From the NCBI RefSeq assembly GCF_013055795.1, contig NZ_JABETO010000020.1, forward strand, positions 1-64,000: a DNA stretch of 64,000 nt, in the 5' to 3' direction. Position 1 is the stretch's first letter. Each line of letters starts with the position of its first letter. The notes below the pieces were generated by a model. That model made no database searches. It worked only from the letters and a program-made list of their open reading frames with translations, and had not been told where the DNA came from. This DNA is from Streptomyces sp. I05A-00742. Lineage in GTDB: Bacteria; Actinomycetota; Actinomycetes; Streptomycetales; Streptomycetaceae. Shown here in pieces: positions 8,069 to 15,790 of this stretch. A program made the position numbers and the translations under genes.

Positions 8069-8145
8069 AAACCACATGGACGGCCACGGACGATCGCGGG
8101 CGTCGGGACGGACACGGCCTCGGCCGGTCGAGTGAGAGGCAGAAG

Positions 8146-9408
8146 ATGGCGGCGGCGGGCTACGGCGAGATGCTCAGGACGCGGTACGCGGCGCGATTGC
8201 TGACGGGCACCCTGGTGGGCCGATTGCCCACCGCCACCGCCGCGTTGGCGATTGTCCTCTTCGCCCGCGCCGAGGGCGGCAGCTACACCCTCGCCGGCGC
8301 GCTCTCGGCCGCCTACGGCGTGGCCAACGCCTTCGGCCAGCCGCTGCTGGGCCGCGCCGTCGACCTGTACGGCCAGCCGCGCGTGATGCTGCCCTCGGCC
8401 GTCCTGTCCGCGCTGGGCATGGTGCTCTTCGCCCTGGTCGGCCTGGAGCCGCTGCCCGTCGCCTACGCGGCGATGGTCGTCGCCGGCTTCTTCACCCCGC
8501 CGCTGGAGGGCGGCCTGCGGGCGCTGTGGCCGTCCGTCCTGAAGCGCGAGGACCGCATCCACGCCGCCTACGCGCTGGACGCCGTCGCCCAGGAGGTGAT
8601 GTACGCGGTCGGCCCGCTGCTGGTGATGCTGCTCGTCCGCGAGTGGTCCGAGGCCGCCGCCCTGATGGTCATCAACGTCCTGGGCGTGCTCGGCGCCCTC
8701 GCGGTCGTCAGCTCCCCGCCCTCGCGGCAGTGGCGCAGCGAGCCGCGCGAGGCCCACTGGCTGGGCGCGCTGCGCTCGCGCGGGCTGCTGGTGGTCCTGG
8801 CCACCTTCTTCTTCGTCGGCTCGGCGCTGGGCTCCATAGCCGTCGCCTCCGTCGCCTACGCGGACGCGCACGGCGGCGGCATGATCTCCAGCTACCTGCT
8901 GTCCGCCCTGAGCGCCGGTGCCCTCGTCGGCGGCGTCGGCTACGGCGCCCGGCAGTGGGCCGGCCGGCCGGAGGCCCGGCTCCGGGTGATCATCCTCGCC
9001 CTCGCCGTCTGCTATGTGCCGCTGCTGCTCGTCCCGGGTGTCGCCCCGATGACGGCGCTGGCGGGTCTGGCCGGTGTCTTCCTGGCCCCCGCCCTCGCCT
9101 GTGCGTTCGTCGTGGTGGACCGGCACGCCCCGGCGGGCACGGCCACCGAGGCGTTCTCCTGGCTGGTCACGTCGTTCGGCGTCGGTGCCTCCATCGGCAC
9201 GGCCATCGTGGGCCCGGCGGTGCAGTCGGGCGGCGCGCGGGCCGGGTTCGCGGTCGCGGCGGGTAGCGGGATCGCCGCCGCGCTGGTCCTGCTGGCGGCC
9301 CGGCGGGCGCTGACGGCCCCGGAGAAGGCGTCTCCGGTCGTCGCGCGCTCGGAAACTGATCGGAACGGTGCCGTCGAACCCGGTTTCAGCGCAGGGCATC
9401 AGGCGTAG
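8146..9408 (+). CDS. MFS transporter
   Basis: A 420-residue membrane protein with about 12 hydrophobic segments in two halves, an A-type loop (GRAVDLYGQPRVM) between helices 2 and 3, and a cytoplasmic linker near the middle (SSPPSRQWRSEPREAHW). It most resembles sugar-efflux or multidrug MFS exporters; the substrate is unknown. The divergent LacI regulator and its operator suggest induction by a small molecule. The stop is 9 bases before pafA, so transcription may run into the Pup ligase gene. Confidence 0.85.
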   Translation: MAAAGYGEMLRTRYAARLLTGTLVGRLPTATAALAIVLFARAEGGSYTLAGALSAAYGVANAFGQPLLGRAVDLYGQPRVMLPSAVLSALGMVLFALVGLEPLPVAYAAMVVAGFFTPPLEGGLRALWPSVLKREDRIHAAYALDAVAQEVMYAVGPLLVMLLVREWSEAAALMVINVLGVLGALAVVSSPPSRQWRSEPREAHWLGALRSRGLLVVLATFFFVGSALGSIAVASVAYADAHGGGMISSYLLSALSAGALVGGVGYGARQWAGRPEARLRVIILALAVCYVPLLLVPGVAPMTALAGLAGVFLAPALACAFVVVDRHAPAGTATEAFSWLVTSFGVGASIGTAIVGPAVQSGGARAGFAVAAGSGIAAALVLLAARRALTAPEKASPVVARSETDRNGAVEPGFSAGHQA

Positions 9409-9417
9409 TGTTCAGGC

Positions 9418-10779
9418 ATGGACCGCCGCATTTTCGGGCTGGAGAACGAGTACGGCGTCACGTGCACGTTCAGGGGACAGCGCCGACTGTCGCCTGACGA
9501 AGTGGCGCGGTACCTCTTCCGCCGTGTCGTTTCCTGGGGCCGCAGCAGCAATGTCTTCCTGCGCAACGGCGCCCGCCTCTACCTCGATGTGGGCTCGCAC
9601 CCGGAATACGCAACTCCCGAGTGCGACAACGTGACCGAGCTGGTCACCCACGACAAGGCGGGCGAGCGCATTCTCGAAGGTCTGCTCGTCGACGCCGAAC
9701 GCCGCCTGCACGAGGAGGGGATCGCGGGCGACGTCTACCTCTTCAAGAACAACACCGATTCGGCGGGGAACTCCTACGGCTGCCACGAGAACTATCTCGT
9801 GGCCAGACACGGGGAGTTCTCCCGTCTCGCGGACATTCTCATCCCCTTCCTGGTGACCCGTCAGCTGATCTGCGGGGCCGGGAAGGTCCTCCAGACACCG
9901 CGCGGCGCGGTCTACTGCGTCAGCCAGCGCGCGGAGCACATCTGGGAGGGCGTCAGCTCGGCCACCACCCGCTCGCGCCCGATCATCAACACCCGGGACG
10001 AGCCGCACGCCGACGCCGAGCGCTACCGCAGGCTGCACGTCATCGTGGGCGACTCCAACATGTCGGAGACCACGATGCTGCTCAAGGTCGGCGCCACCGA
10101 CCTCGTGCTGCGCATGATCGAGGCCGGCACGGTGATGCGCGACCTGACCCTGGAGAACCCCATCCGGGCCATCCGCGAGGTCAGCCACGACATCACCGGG
10201 CGGCGCAAGGTGCGGCTGGCCAGCGGCCGCGAGGCGTCCGCCCTGGAGGTGCAGCAGGAGTACTACGAGAAGGCCGTGGACTTCTGCGAGCGGCGCGGCA
10301 TCCGCACCGGCACCGTCGAGCGGGTGCTGGAGCTGTGGGGCCGCGCCCTGGAGGCGGTCCGGGACGAGGACCTGGACCGGATCTCCACCGAGATCGACTG
10401 GGTGATGAAGTACCAGCTCATCGAGCAGTACCGGGCCAAGAACAACATCAGCATGTCCCACCCGAGGGTGGCGCAGATAGACCTGGCGTACCACGACATC
10501 CACCGCCGCAGGGGCCTGTACTACCTCCTGGAGCGGCGCGGCAAGGCCGCACGGGTGTGCAACGACCTGAAGATCTTCGAGGGCAAGTCGGTGCCCCCGC
10601 AGACCACCCGGGCCCGGCTCCGCGGCGATTTCATCCGCCGCGCACAGGAACAGCGCCGGGACTTCACCGTCGACTGGGTCCATCTGAAGCTCAATGACCA
10701 GGCACAGCGCACGGTGTTGTGCAAAGACCCTTTCCGGTCGGTCGACGACCGGGTGGAAAAGCTGATTGCCGGAATGTGA
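9418..10779 (+). CDS. pafA: Pup-protein ligase PafA
   Basis: A 453-residue ATP-dependent ligase joining the C-terminal Glu of deamidated Pup to substrate lysines. It has the same fold as Dop: RIFGLENEYG at the N-terminus, catalytic Asp57 in YLDVGSHPEYATPE, FKNNTDSAGNSYG and RPIINTRDEPHAD, and it lacks the Dop insertion. The C-terminal domain (from about 400) matches the PafA Pup-positioning domain. There is no clear ribosome site. A TAGTGT hexamer (9406-9411) lies exactly 6 bases before the ATG, so it may be translated from a leaderless transcript. Confidence 0.97.
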   Translation: MDRRIFGLENEYGVTCTFRGQRRLSPDEVARYLFRRVVSWGRSSNVFLRNGARLYLDVGSHPEYATPECDNVTELVTHDKAGERILEGLLVDAERRLHEEGIAGDVYLFKNNTDSAGNSYGCHENYLVARHGEFSRLADILIPFLVTRQLICGAGKVLQTPRGAVYCVSQRAEHIWEGVSSATTRSRPIINTRDEPHADAERYRRLHVIVGDSNMSETTMLLKVGATDLVLRMIEAGTVMRDLTLENPIRAIREVSHDITGRRKVRLASGREASALEVQQEYYEKAVDFCERRGIRTGTVERVLELWGRALEAVRDEDLDRISTEIDWVMKYQLIEQYRAKNNISMSHPRVAQIDLAYHDIHRRRGLYYLLERRGKAARVCNDLKIFEGKSVPPQTTRARLRGDFIRRAQEQRRDFTVDWVHLKLNDQAQRTVLCKDPFRSVDDRVEKLIAGM

Positions 10780-10812
10780 GCGGGCAACCGGTCTGAGAAA
10801 GAAAACCGAAAG

Positions 10813-10845
10813 CGGTGCGCCGGGTCCCACTGACCCGGCGCACCG
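10813..10845 (+). terminator. hairpin after pafA
   Basis: A perfect 13-base stem (CGGTGCGCCGGGT, 10813-10825, with 10833-10845) and 7-base loop, 34 bases after the pafA stop, without a T-run. Confidence 0.65.
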
Positions 10846-10860
10846 TCGTGTCGCAGGGAG

Positions 10861-10888
10861 TTGCCGGGCGAGACACAGGCCGTAGAGT
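10861..10888 (+). promoter_or_regulatory. candidate promoter of FKBP lipoprotein gene
   Basis: TTGCCG (10861-10866), a 16-base spacer and TAGAGT (10883-10888), followed by the gene start 42 bases later. The layout fits a housekeeping sigma (HrdB-type) promoter. Confidence 0.45.
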
Positions 10889-10929
10889 GGCGGGCACTGT
10901 TCAGCCACCCCCTAGCCCGAGTTGGACCG

Positions 10930-12009
10930 ATGCTGCGATTCACCGCGGGACGATCCCCGCAATCCCGTCGCCTCGCGAGGACCGCGAGCGGCACCCGTCC
11001 CTCGCACCGCCTGGCAGCCGCGCTGGCCGTGCCCGTACTGTTCCTGACCGCCGCGGCCTGCGGCTCGGACGACGGAGGGGGCGGCGCGTCGAAGGCCACG
11101 GAGAGCGGTTCCCAGACCGAGAGCTCCTCGAAGATCACGGTGACGGGCGCCTTCGGCGAGCCGCCGAAGATCTCCGCCCCGAAGGACGTCAAGGCGCCGG
11201 ACAAGGTCAAGGCCACCACCGTGACCGAGGGCAAGGGCGAGACGGTGGAGAAGGGCGCGTTCGTCCGCCTCGACTACGCCGTGCAGGCTCCCAAGGAAGG
11301 CCAGACCCAGGGCTCCTGGCAGGGAGCGAAGGGCAGCGGGCCGCGCCGGCAGATCGTGCAGCAGGTGGGGGTCAAGGGGGCAGGATCGATTCCGGCCCCG
11401 GTGGCGGACACCCTCGTCGGCCGCAAGGTCGGCACCCGGGTGTGGGTCGAGGGCACGGTCAAGTCGATGTACGGCGAGGCCGCCGCGCAGAACGGGATGA
11501 ACCCGGACGACACCCTGGTGTGGGTCCTCGACGTCGTCAACACCGCCAAGGTCGACGTCAAGGGCGAGGCCAAGGGTGAGCAGGCGAAGACCGAGGCCGG
11601 GATGCCGGAGGTCAAGGTCGAGCCGCAGAAGGCCGCCGAGATCACCATCCCCAAGGGGGAGAAGCCGCCGAAGGAACTCAAGCAGCAGGTGCTGATCAAG
11701 GGCGACGGCCCCGAGGTCAAGGCCGGCGACGGTCTGATCGCCCAGTACACCGGTGTGCTCTGGGACGGCGGCAAGAAGTTCGACGCGTCCTGGGACCACA
11801 AGGACGCACCTGGTGCCACGGCCTTCCAGGTCGGTACCGCCTCGGTCGTCGCGGGCTGGGACAAGGGCCTCGTCGGCAAGCACGTCGGGGACCGGGTGCT
11901 GCTGGTGATCCCGCCGGAGGAGGGTTACGGCGACACCCCGCCCCCCGGCAGCGACATTCCGAAGGGCGCCACGCTGGTCTTCGTCGTGGACATCGTGGGC
12001 AAGGTCTGA
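10930..12009 (+). CDS. secreted two-domain FKBP-type peptidyl-prolyl isomerase (lipoprotein)
   Basis: A 359-residue exported protein. After a basic N-region comes a hydrophobic segment ending in LFLTAAAC-GSDDGGGG, a lipobox-like site followed by a Gly/Ser tether. A first FKBP-like domain (about 95-205) has degenerate active-site residues. A second (about 250-358) is well conserved (YTGVLWDGGKKFDASW, GWDKGLVGKHVGDRVLLVIPPEEGYG). ATG 10930 is preferred to an in-frame upstream ATG at 10861, which would bury the signal. It probably folds secreted proteins at the membrane face. A lone cytoplasmic FKBP gene follows. Confidence 0.88.
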   Translation: MLRFTAGRSPQSRRLARTASGTRPSHRLAAALAVPVLFLTAAACGSDDGGGGASKATESGSQTESSSKITVTGAFGEPPKISAPKDVKAPDKVKATTVTEGKGETVEKGAFVRLDYAVQAPKEGQTQGSWQGAKGSGPRRQIVQQVGVKGAGSIPAPVADTLVGRKVGTRVWVEGTVKSMYGEAAAQNGMNPDDTLVWVLDVVNTAKVDVKGEAKGEQAKTEAGMPEVKVEPQKAAEITIPKGEKPPKELKQQVLIKGDGPEVKAGDGLIAQYTGVLWDGGKKFDASWDHKDAPGATAFQVGTASVVAGWDKGLVGKHVGDRVLLVIPPEEGYGDTPPPGSDIPKGATLVFVVDIVGKV

Positions 12010-12067
12010 TCGTCCATCTGCGAAACTTGCACGGTTGTCCGCAGAATCCGTTCGTAGGAGCACTTAC

Positions 12068-12442
12068 GTGAACATCGACAAGCCGGAGATCGACTTTCCG
12101 GAGGGCCCGGCGCCGACCGAGCTGAAGATCGTCGACCTCTGGGAGGGCGACGGCGCGGTGGCCAAGGCCGGCGACTTCGTCAAGGTCCACTACGTGGGCG
12201 TGTCCTACTCCACCGGCGAGGAGTTCGACGCCAGCTGGAACCGGGGCAACCCGCTGGAGTTCCAGCTGGGCGCCGGCCAGGTCATCCAGGGCTGGGACCA
12301 GGGCATCCAGGGCATGAAGGTCGGCGGCCGCCGCCGGCTGACCATCCCCGCCCACCTCGGCTACGGCGACCGCGGCGCCGGTGGCGGCCGTATCGCCCCG
12401 GGCGAGACGCTGATCTTCGTCTGCGACCTGATCGCCGTCTGA
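12068..12442 (+). CDS. FKBP-type peptidyl-prolyl cis-trans isomerase
   Basis: A 124-residue single-domain, cytoplasmic FKBP, the size of the classical Streptomyces FK506-binding proteins. Active-site residues of the family are visible: VHYVGVSYSTGEEFDASW, FQLGAGQVIQGWDQGIQGM and the C-terminal IFVCDLI. GTG 12068 follows a TAGGAG ribosome site with 8 bases between; an upstream frame extension has no such site. It is 58 bases after the lipoprotein FKBP gene, probably in the same transcript, which ends at the terminator just downstream. Confidence 0.95.
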   Translation: MNIDKPEIDFPEGPAPTELKIVDLWEGDGAVAKAGDFVKVHYVGVSYSTGEEFDASWNRGNPLEFQLGAGQVIQGWDQGIQGMKVGGRRRLTIPAHLGYGDRGAGGGRIAPGETLIFVCDLIAV

Positions 12443-12460
12443 CCGGACGCCGTCCTGCGC

Positions 12461-12498
12461 CGAGGGCCCGCGCGAACCGCGCGGGCCCTCGGCTTTTG
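12461..12498 (+). terminator. intrinsic terminator after FKBP
   Basis: A perfect 13-base stem (CGAGGGCCCGCGC, 12461-12473, with 12479-12491) and a 5-base loop, followed by GCTTTTG. It is among the best intrinsic terminators in the window. Confidence 0.85.
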
Positions 12499-12523
12499 CC
12501 GTGTGACGGGTGAACGGTACGGT
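12496..12523 (+). promoter_or_regulatory. candidate pafBC promoter
   Basis: TTGCCG (12496-12501), a 16-base spacer and TACGGT (12518-12523), 41 bases before the pafB start. The -35 hexamer overlaps the T-run of the FKBP terminator. Confidence 0.45.
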
Positions 12524-12564
12524 CATCGGTTGAAAGAACATGAGAAGAGGGCGAGAGGGCGTCG

Positions 12565-13593
12565 ATGGCGATTGCCAAGGCCGAGCGGCTGATGAACCTG
12601 GCGTTGTGTCTGCTGGGTACGCGTCGCCCGCTCAGCAAGCGGGAGTTGCGGGCGTCGATCGAGGCGTACATCGAAGCGTTCGGGTCAGTGAGCAGTGTGG
12701 CGTTCGGGCCGGGACCCGAGGGCGCTGACGCCGATGTTTCCCGCGCCGCCGCCAACGGCACCGAGGACGCCTTCAACCGCATGTTCGAGCGGGACAAGGA
12801 AGACCTCCGGGAGCTCGGTCTGATCATCGAGACCGTGGAGGGCGTCGACGGCGAGACCGGCTACCTCGCCCGCCGGGACAGCAACCGCCTCCCCCCGATC
12901 ACCCTGGACGCCGAGGAGGCCGCGGCGCTGGGCCTCGCGGCGAAGGTCTGGCAGCAGGCGCGGCTCGCGTCCGCCGCGAGCGGCGCGCTGCAGAAGCTGC
13001 GCGCGGCCGGGATGCCGCTGGCCGAGGACGCGTACGAGGGCGGGGCCCTGGAGACGCGCATCCCGGTGCACGAGGCGGCCTTCGAGCCGCTGATGCTGGC
13101 GGCGCGCGACCGGCGGACCGTCGTCTTCGACTACCGCAAGGCGAACGCGGCCAGGCCCGGGCAGCGGCACGTCGAGCCGTGGACCCTGGAGTGCTGGCGC
13201 GGGCACTGGTACCTGGCGGGCTGGGACCGCGACCGGCAGGCCGAGCGCGTCTTCCGGCTCTCCCGGATCACGGGCCGGGTGCGCTCGCGCGCCCTGCCCT
13301 TCACGGCGCCGGTCCCCGACCACGTCACCGTCCGCGAGACCGTCGAGACCTGGGCGGGCGAGACGGCCACCGGCACCGCGCTGATCAAGGTCAGGGCCGG
13401 GCACGGCTACCCGCTGCGCGCCAGGGCCACCGCGCGCCGCGACCTCGGCGACGGCTGGGACGAGCTGGAGATCCCGTACGGGCACGGGCTGGACGCCTGG
13501 CTCGTCGAGTTCGGCCCGGACGTGGTGGTGCTGGAACCCGCGGACCTGCGGGCGGACGTCCTCGACCGGCTGCGTGCCGTGGCCAAGGGCTGA
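12565..13593 (+). CDS. pafB: WYL-domain transcriptional regulator PafB
   Basis: A 342-residue regulator. A winged helix (about 8-75) is followed by a WYL domain (about 170-250) with the signature HWYLAGWDRD near residue 214 and the downstream Arg-rich FRLSRITG, then a WCX-type C-terminal extension. In mycobacteria PafB and PafC together activate the LexA-independent DNA-damage response; despite the name they are not part of the proteasome. It is the first gene of a pair with pafC. Confidence 0.93.
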   Translation: MAIAKAERLMNLALCLLGTRRPLSKRELRASIEAYIEAFGSVSSVAFGPGPEGADADVSRAAANGTEDAFNRMFERDKEDLRELGLIIETVEGVDGETGYLARRDSNRLPPITLDAEEAAALGLAAKVWQQARLASAASGALQKLRAAGMPLAEDAYEGGALETRIPVHEAAFEPLMLAARDRRTVVFDYRKANAARPGQRHVEPWTLECWRGHWYLAGWDRDRQAERVFRLSRITGRVRSRALPFTAPVPDHVTVRETVETWAGETATGTALIKVRAGHGYPLRARATARRDLGDGWDELEIPYGHGLDAWLVEFGPDVVVLEPADLRADVLDRLRAVAKG

Positions 13594-13636
13594 CCGGACA
13601 GGACGACCTGGAAGAAAGGGCACGGTTCGACTTCCC

Positions 13637-14599
13637 ATGGCCGGAAACGCCATTGACCAGACGCGACGCATGCTGTCGCTGGTCACCTATCTCCGCGAGC
13701 GCCCCGGCGCCCGCGTCGCCGACGTGGCCCGCGCCTTCGGCATCACCGAGGACGAGCTGATCGGCGACCTCGACGTGCTGCCGATGTGCGGCACCAGCTT
13801 CCGCGGCGGCGACCTGCTGGACATCGACACCGACGGCGACCGCATCTGGTGGCACAACCCGGACGCCTCGGGCACCAGCACGGGCGAGCCCCTGCGGCTC
13901 GCGGCCGACGAGGCCACCGCGCTGCTGGTGGCCGCCCGCGCGGTGGCCACGCTCCCCGGGCTGCGCGAGAGCGACCGGCAGGCGCTGGTGCGCGCCACCG
14001 CCAAGATCGAGGCCGCGGCCGGGGAGGCGGCGGGGGCGAGCTCCCGGCTGTCGGTGACCTTCGAGTCCGAGGGCGGCGTGTTCGCGGACGTCGACCGGGC
14101 CATCGCCGAGCGCCGCCGCCTGTGGGTGCGGTACTACTCGCCGGCCCGCGACGAGCTCACCGAGCGCGAGGTCGACCCCATCCGGCTGTTCGCCGTCGGC
14201 CACACCTATATGGAGGCGTGGTGCCGGCTGTCGGAGGCGCGGCGCACCTTCCGGCTGGACCGGGTGGCCGAGATCCGGCTGCTCGACGAGGTCTCCGACC
14301 CGCCGCCGGTCGAGCCGCGCGATCTGTCGGCCGGGCTGGTGCAGCCCGCGGCCGAGGACCCGGAGGTGGTCGTCGAGGTGGGCCCCGGCGGGCGCTGGGT
14401 GGCCGAGTACTACCCGCACGACAGCGCCGAGGAGCTGCCCGAGGGCGGTCTGCGGATCACCCTGCGCACTCCCGACCCGGCCTCGCTGCGCCGGCTGGCG
14501 CTGCGGCTGGGCCGCGACGGCCGGATCGTCTCGCCCCCGGAGCTGGCCACGAGCGCACGGGACGCGGCGCGCGACGCCCTCGCGGCGTACGGCGAGTGA
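13637..14599 (+). CDS. pafC: WYL-domain transcriptional regulator PafC
   Basis: A 320-residue partner of PafB with the same layout: N-terminal winged helix (about 8-60, VADVARAFGITEDELIGDL), then a WYL-like domain (about 155-235) in which the signature reads HTYMEAWCRL, and a WCX-like C-terminal domain. ATG 13637 is chosen for the conserved MAGNAIDQTRRML start; GAAGAAAGGG lies rather far upstream (about 16 bases), so an unusual start is possible. It begins 43 bases after pafB. The next small gene can start by GTGA overlap with its stop. Confidence 0.92.
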   Translation: MAGNAIDQTRRMLSLVTYLRERPGARVADVARAFGITEDELIGDLDVLPMCGTSFRGGDLLDIDTDGDRIWWHNPDASGTSTGEPLRLAADEATALLVAARAVATLPGLRESDRQALVRATAKIEAAAGEAAGASSRLSVTFESEGGVFADVDRAIAERRRLWVRYYSPARDELTEREVDPIRLFAVGHTYMEAWCRLSEARRTFRLDRVAEIRLLDEVSDPPPVEPRDLSAGLVQPAAEDPEVVVEVGPGGRWVAEYYPHDSAEELPEGGLRITLRTPDPASLRRLALRLGRDGRIVSPPELATSARDAARDALAAYGE

Positions 14600-14865
14600 G
14601 GGCGGGCGAGGCGGTGGCCGGGCACGTGCGGGACCGGATGACGGACGCCGCGGTCTTCAAGGCCGCCTGCCCCGACTGCCGGGGGAGCTTCGAGCTGGCC
14701 GCGGCCGCGCTGCGGCTGGCGATAGGCGGCAGCCGGCGCACCACCTTCTACTCCTTCACCTGCCCCGACTGCGGGGCCTCGGTCCGCAAGCCTGCGGGGG
14801 AGCGGATCATCCAGCTGCTCACCGGCGGCGGCGTCCGCACCCTGCGGCTGCACTCGACCGCCTGA
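14596..14865 (+). CDS. small two-CPDC zinc-ribbon protein
   Basis: A small protein of unknown function with two CPDC knuckles about 30 residues apart (ACPDCRGSFELAA and TCPDCGASVRKPA), which very probably bind one zinc ion. GTG 14596 overlaps the pafC stop (GTGA) and gives 89 residues. An ATG at 14638 would give 75 residues starting MTDAAVFKAACPDC. Neither has a strong ribosome site, and translational coupling favours the GTG. It may be the third gene of the pafBC transcript. Zinc ribbons of this size often bind nucleic acid or another protein. Confidence 0.75.
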   Translation: MRAGEAVAGHVRDRMTDAAVFKAACPDCRGSFELAAAALRLAIGGSRRTTFYSFTCPDCGASVRKPAGERIIQLLTGGGVRTLRLHSTA

Positions 14866-14913
14866 CACCGGCCCGTCCCTGTCCTCCCGTTCCGCCCCTA
14901 GTAGGTTCGTCCC

Positions 14914-15129
14914 ATGCTCTTCCCCATGCTGGCCGTCGCCCTCTCCTTCTGCGGCATCGCCGTGCTCGGCGTCCTCGCCGCGCTCGTCCTGGTGCAGGTG
15001 CGCCGGCTGGCCCGGCAGGTGGAGGAGAGCTCCCGGCGGATCACCCGGGCGACCGAGGACCTGGAGCGGGCCGCCGTCCCGCTCGCGGCCGAGGCGGCAC
15101 GGGTGGCGCACGGCGTACGCCCGGAGTGA
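14914..15129 (+). CDS. small single-span membrane protein
   Basis: A 71-residue protein: one N-terminal membrane segment (residues 2-29) followed by an amphipathic, charged helix (QVRRLARQVEESSRRITRATEDLERA), like the DUF948 type of small coiled-coil membrane proteins. TAGGTT (14902-14907) stands exactly 6 bases before the ATG and no ribosome site is visible, so it is probably leaderless. Function unknown. It lies between the pafBC group and tatA. Confidence 0.7.
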   Translation: MLFPMLAVALSFCGIAVLGVLAALVLVQVRRLARQVEESSRRITRATEDLERAAVPLAAEAARVAHGVRPE

Positions 15130-15187
15130 GGATCCTCGGCCGAGGAGTGAGGAACCTCGGGCCGAGAAGTGAGGAACCTCCGGCGGA
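15123..15187. repeat. three tandem 21-22 bp repeats
   Basis: Three head-to-tail copies of GGAGTGAGGAACCTCGGGCCGA-like sequence (15123-15143, 15144-15165, 15166-15187). The first copy contains the last codons and stop of the small membrane protein gene. Each copy holds a short internal palindrome (GAGGATCCTC in copy 1). The following 240 bases to tatA hold no gene. Confidence 0.75.
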
Positions 15188-15428
15188 AGGGGGCCGACGG
15201 CCGTCTCCTGCACCGGAAGCCCTGACGGTACGCTGGTGCGGGTGACCCTGCCGACGAAGCGGAGGGTCGCACGCGGGAACAGCGGGGGAACGGGCGGGAA
15301 GTACGCGCGGGGATTGCCCGGCGTTCATCCTTGCGCGTTACGATCGCTGCCGTACGACTGCTGGACAAATGTCTTATCGGTCACCAGCTCCACACCCCTA
15401 TACCGCTTCGGTGAGAAGGTAAACGCTT

Positions 15429-15722
15429 ATGTTGTTCGGACGGATCGGGGCCCCCGAGATCATCCTGATTCTTGTCGTCGTCGTGCTCCTCTTCGGCGCC
15501 AAGAAGCTCCCCGACATGGCGCGTGCCCTCGGTAAGTCGGCCCGCATCCTCAAGAGCGAGGCCAAGGCGATGAAGTCCGAGGGGAAGGACGACGCCGCGG
15601 CGCCCTCCGGCCCCGCGCCCGACGCCCAGGCTGCGGCGCCGCGTACGATCAAGGCCGCTCCCGGTGACGTGACGTCGCGCCCGGTGCAGGAGCCGGCCGC
15701 CGACCGTACGACGCAGCGCTGA
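15429..15722 (+). CDS. tatA: twin-arginine translocase subunit TatA
   Basis: A 97-residue pore-forming subunit of the Tat exporter. It has a short N-terminal membrane helix (EIILILVVVVLLFG, about 9-22), the invariant FGAKKLPDMAR hinge and amphipathic helix (about 21-40), and a disordered Ala/Pro-rich tail. The ATG has GAGAAGG 10 bases upstream. tatC follows after 68 bases. tatB is not in this window, as expected for Streptomyces, where I recall it elsewhere. Confidence 0.96.
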   Translation: MLFGRIGAPEIILILVVVVLLFGAKKLPDMARALGKSARILKSEAKAMKSEGKDDAAAPSGPAPDAQAAAPRTIKAAPGDVTSRPVQEPAADRTTQR

Positions 15723-15790
15723 CGACCGAGGACGACGTTTGAGGCGGCCGCCCCGGGGCGACCGCCTGCCGCACGAGATAGGGACGTGGG

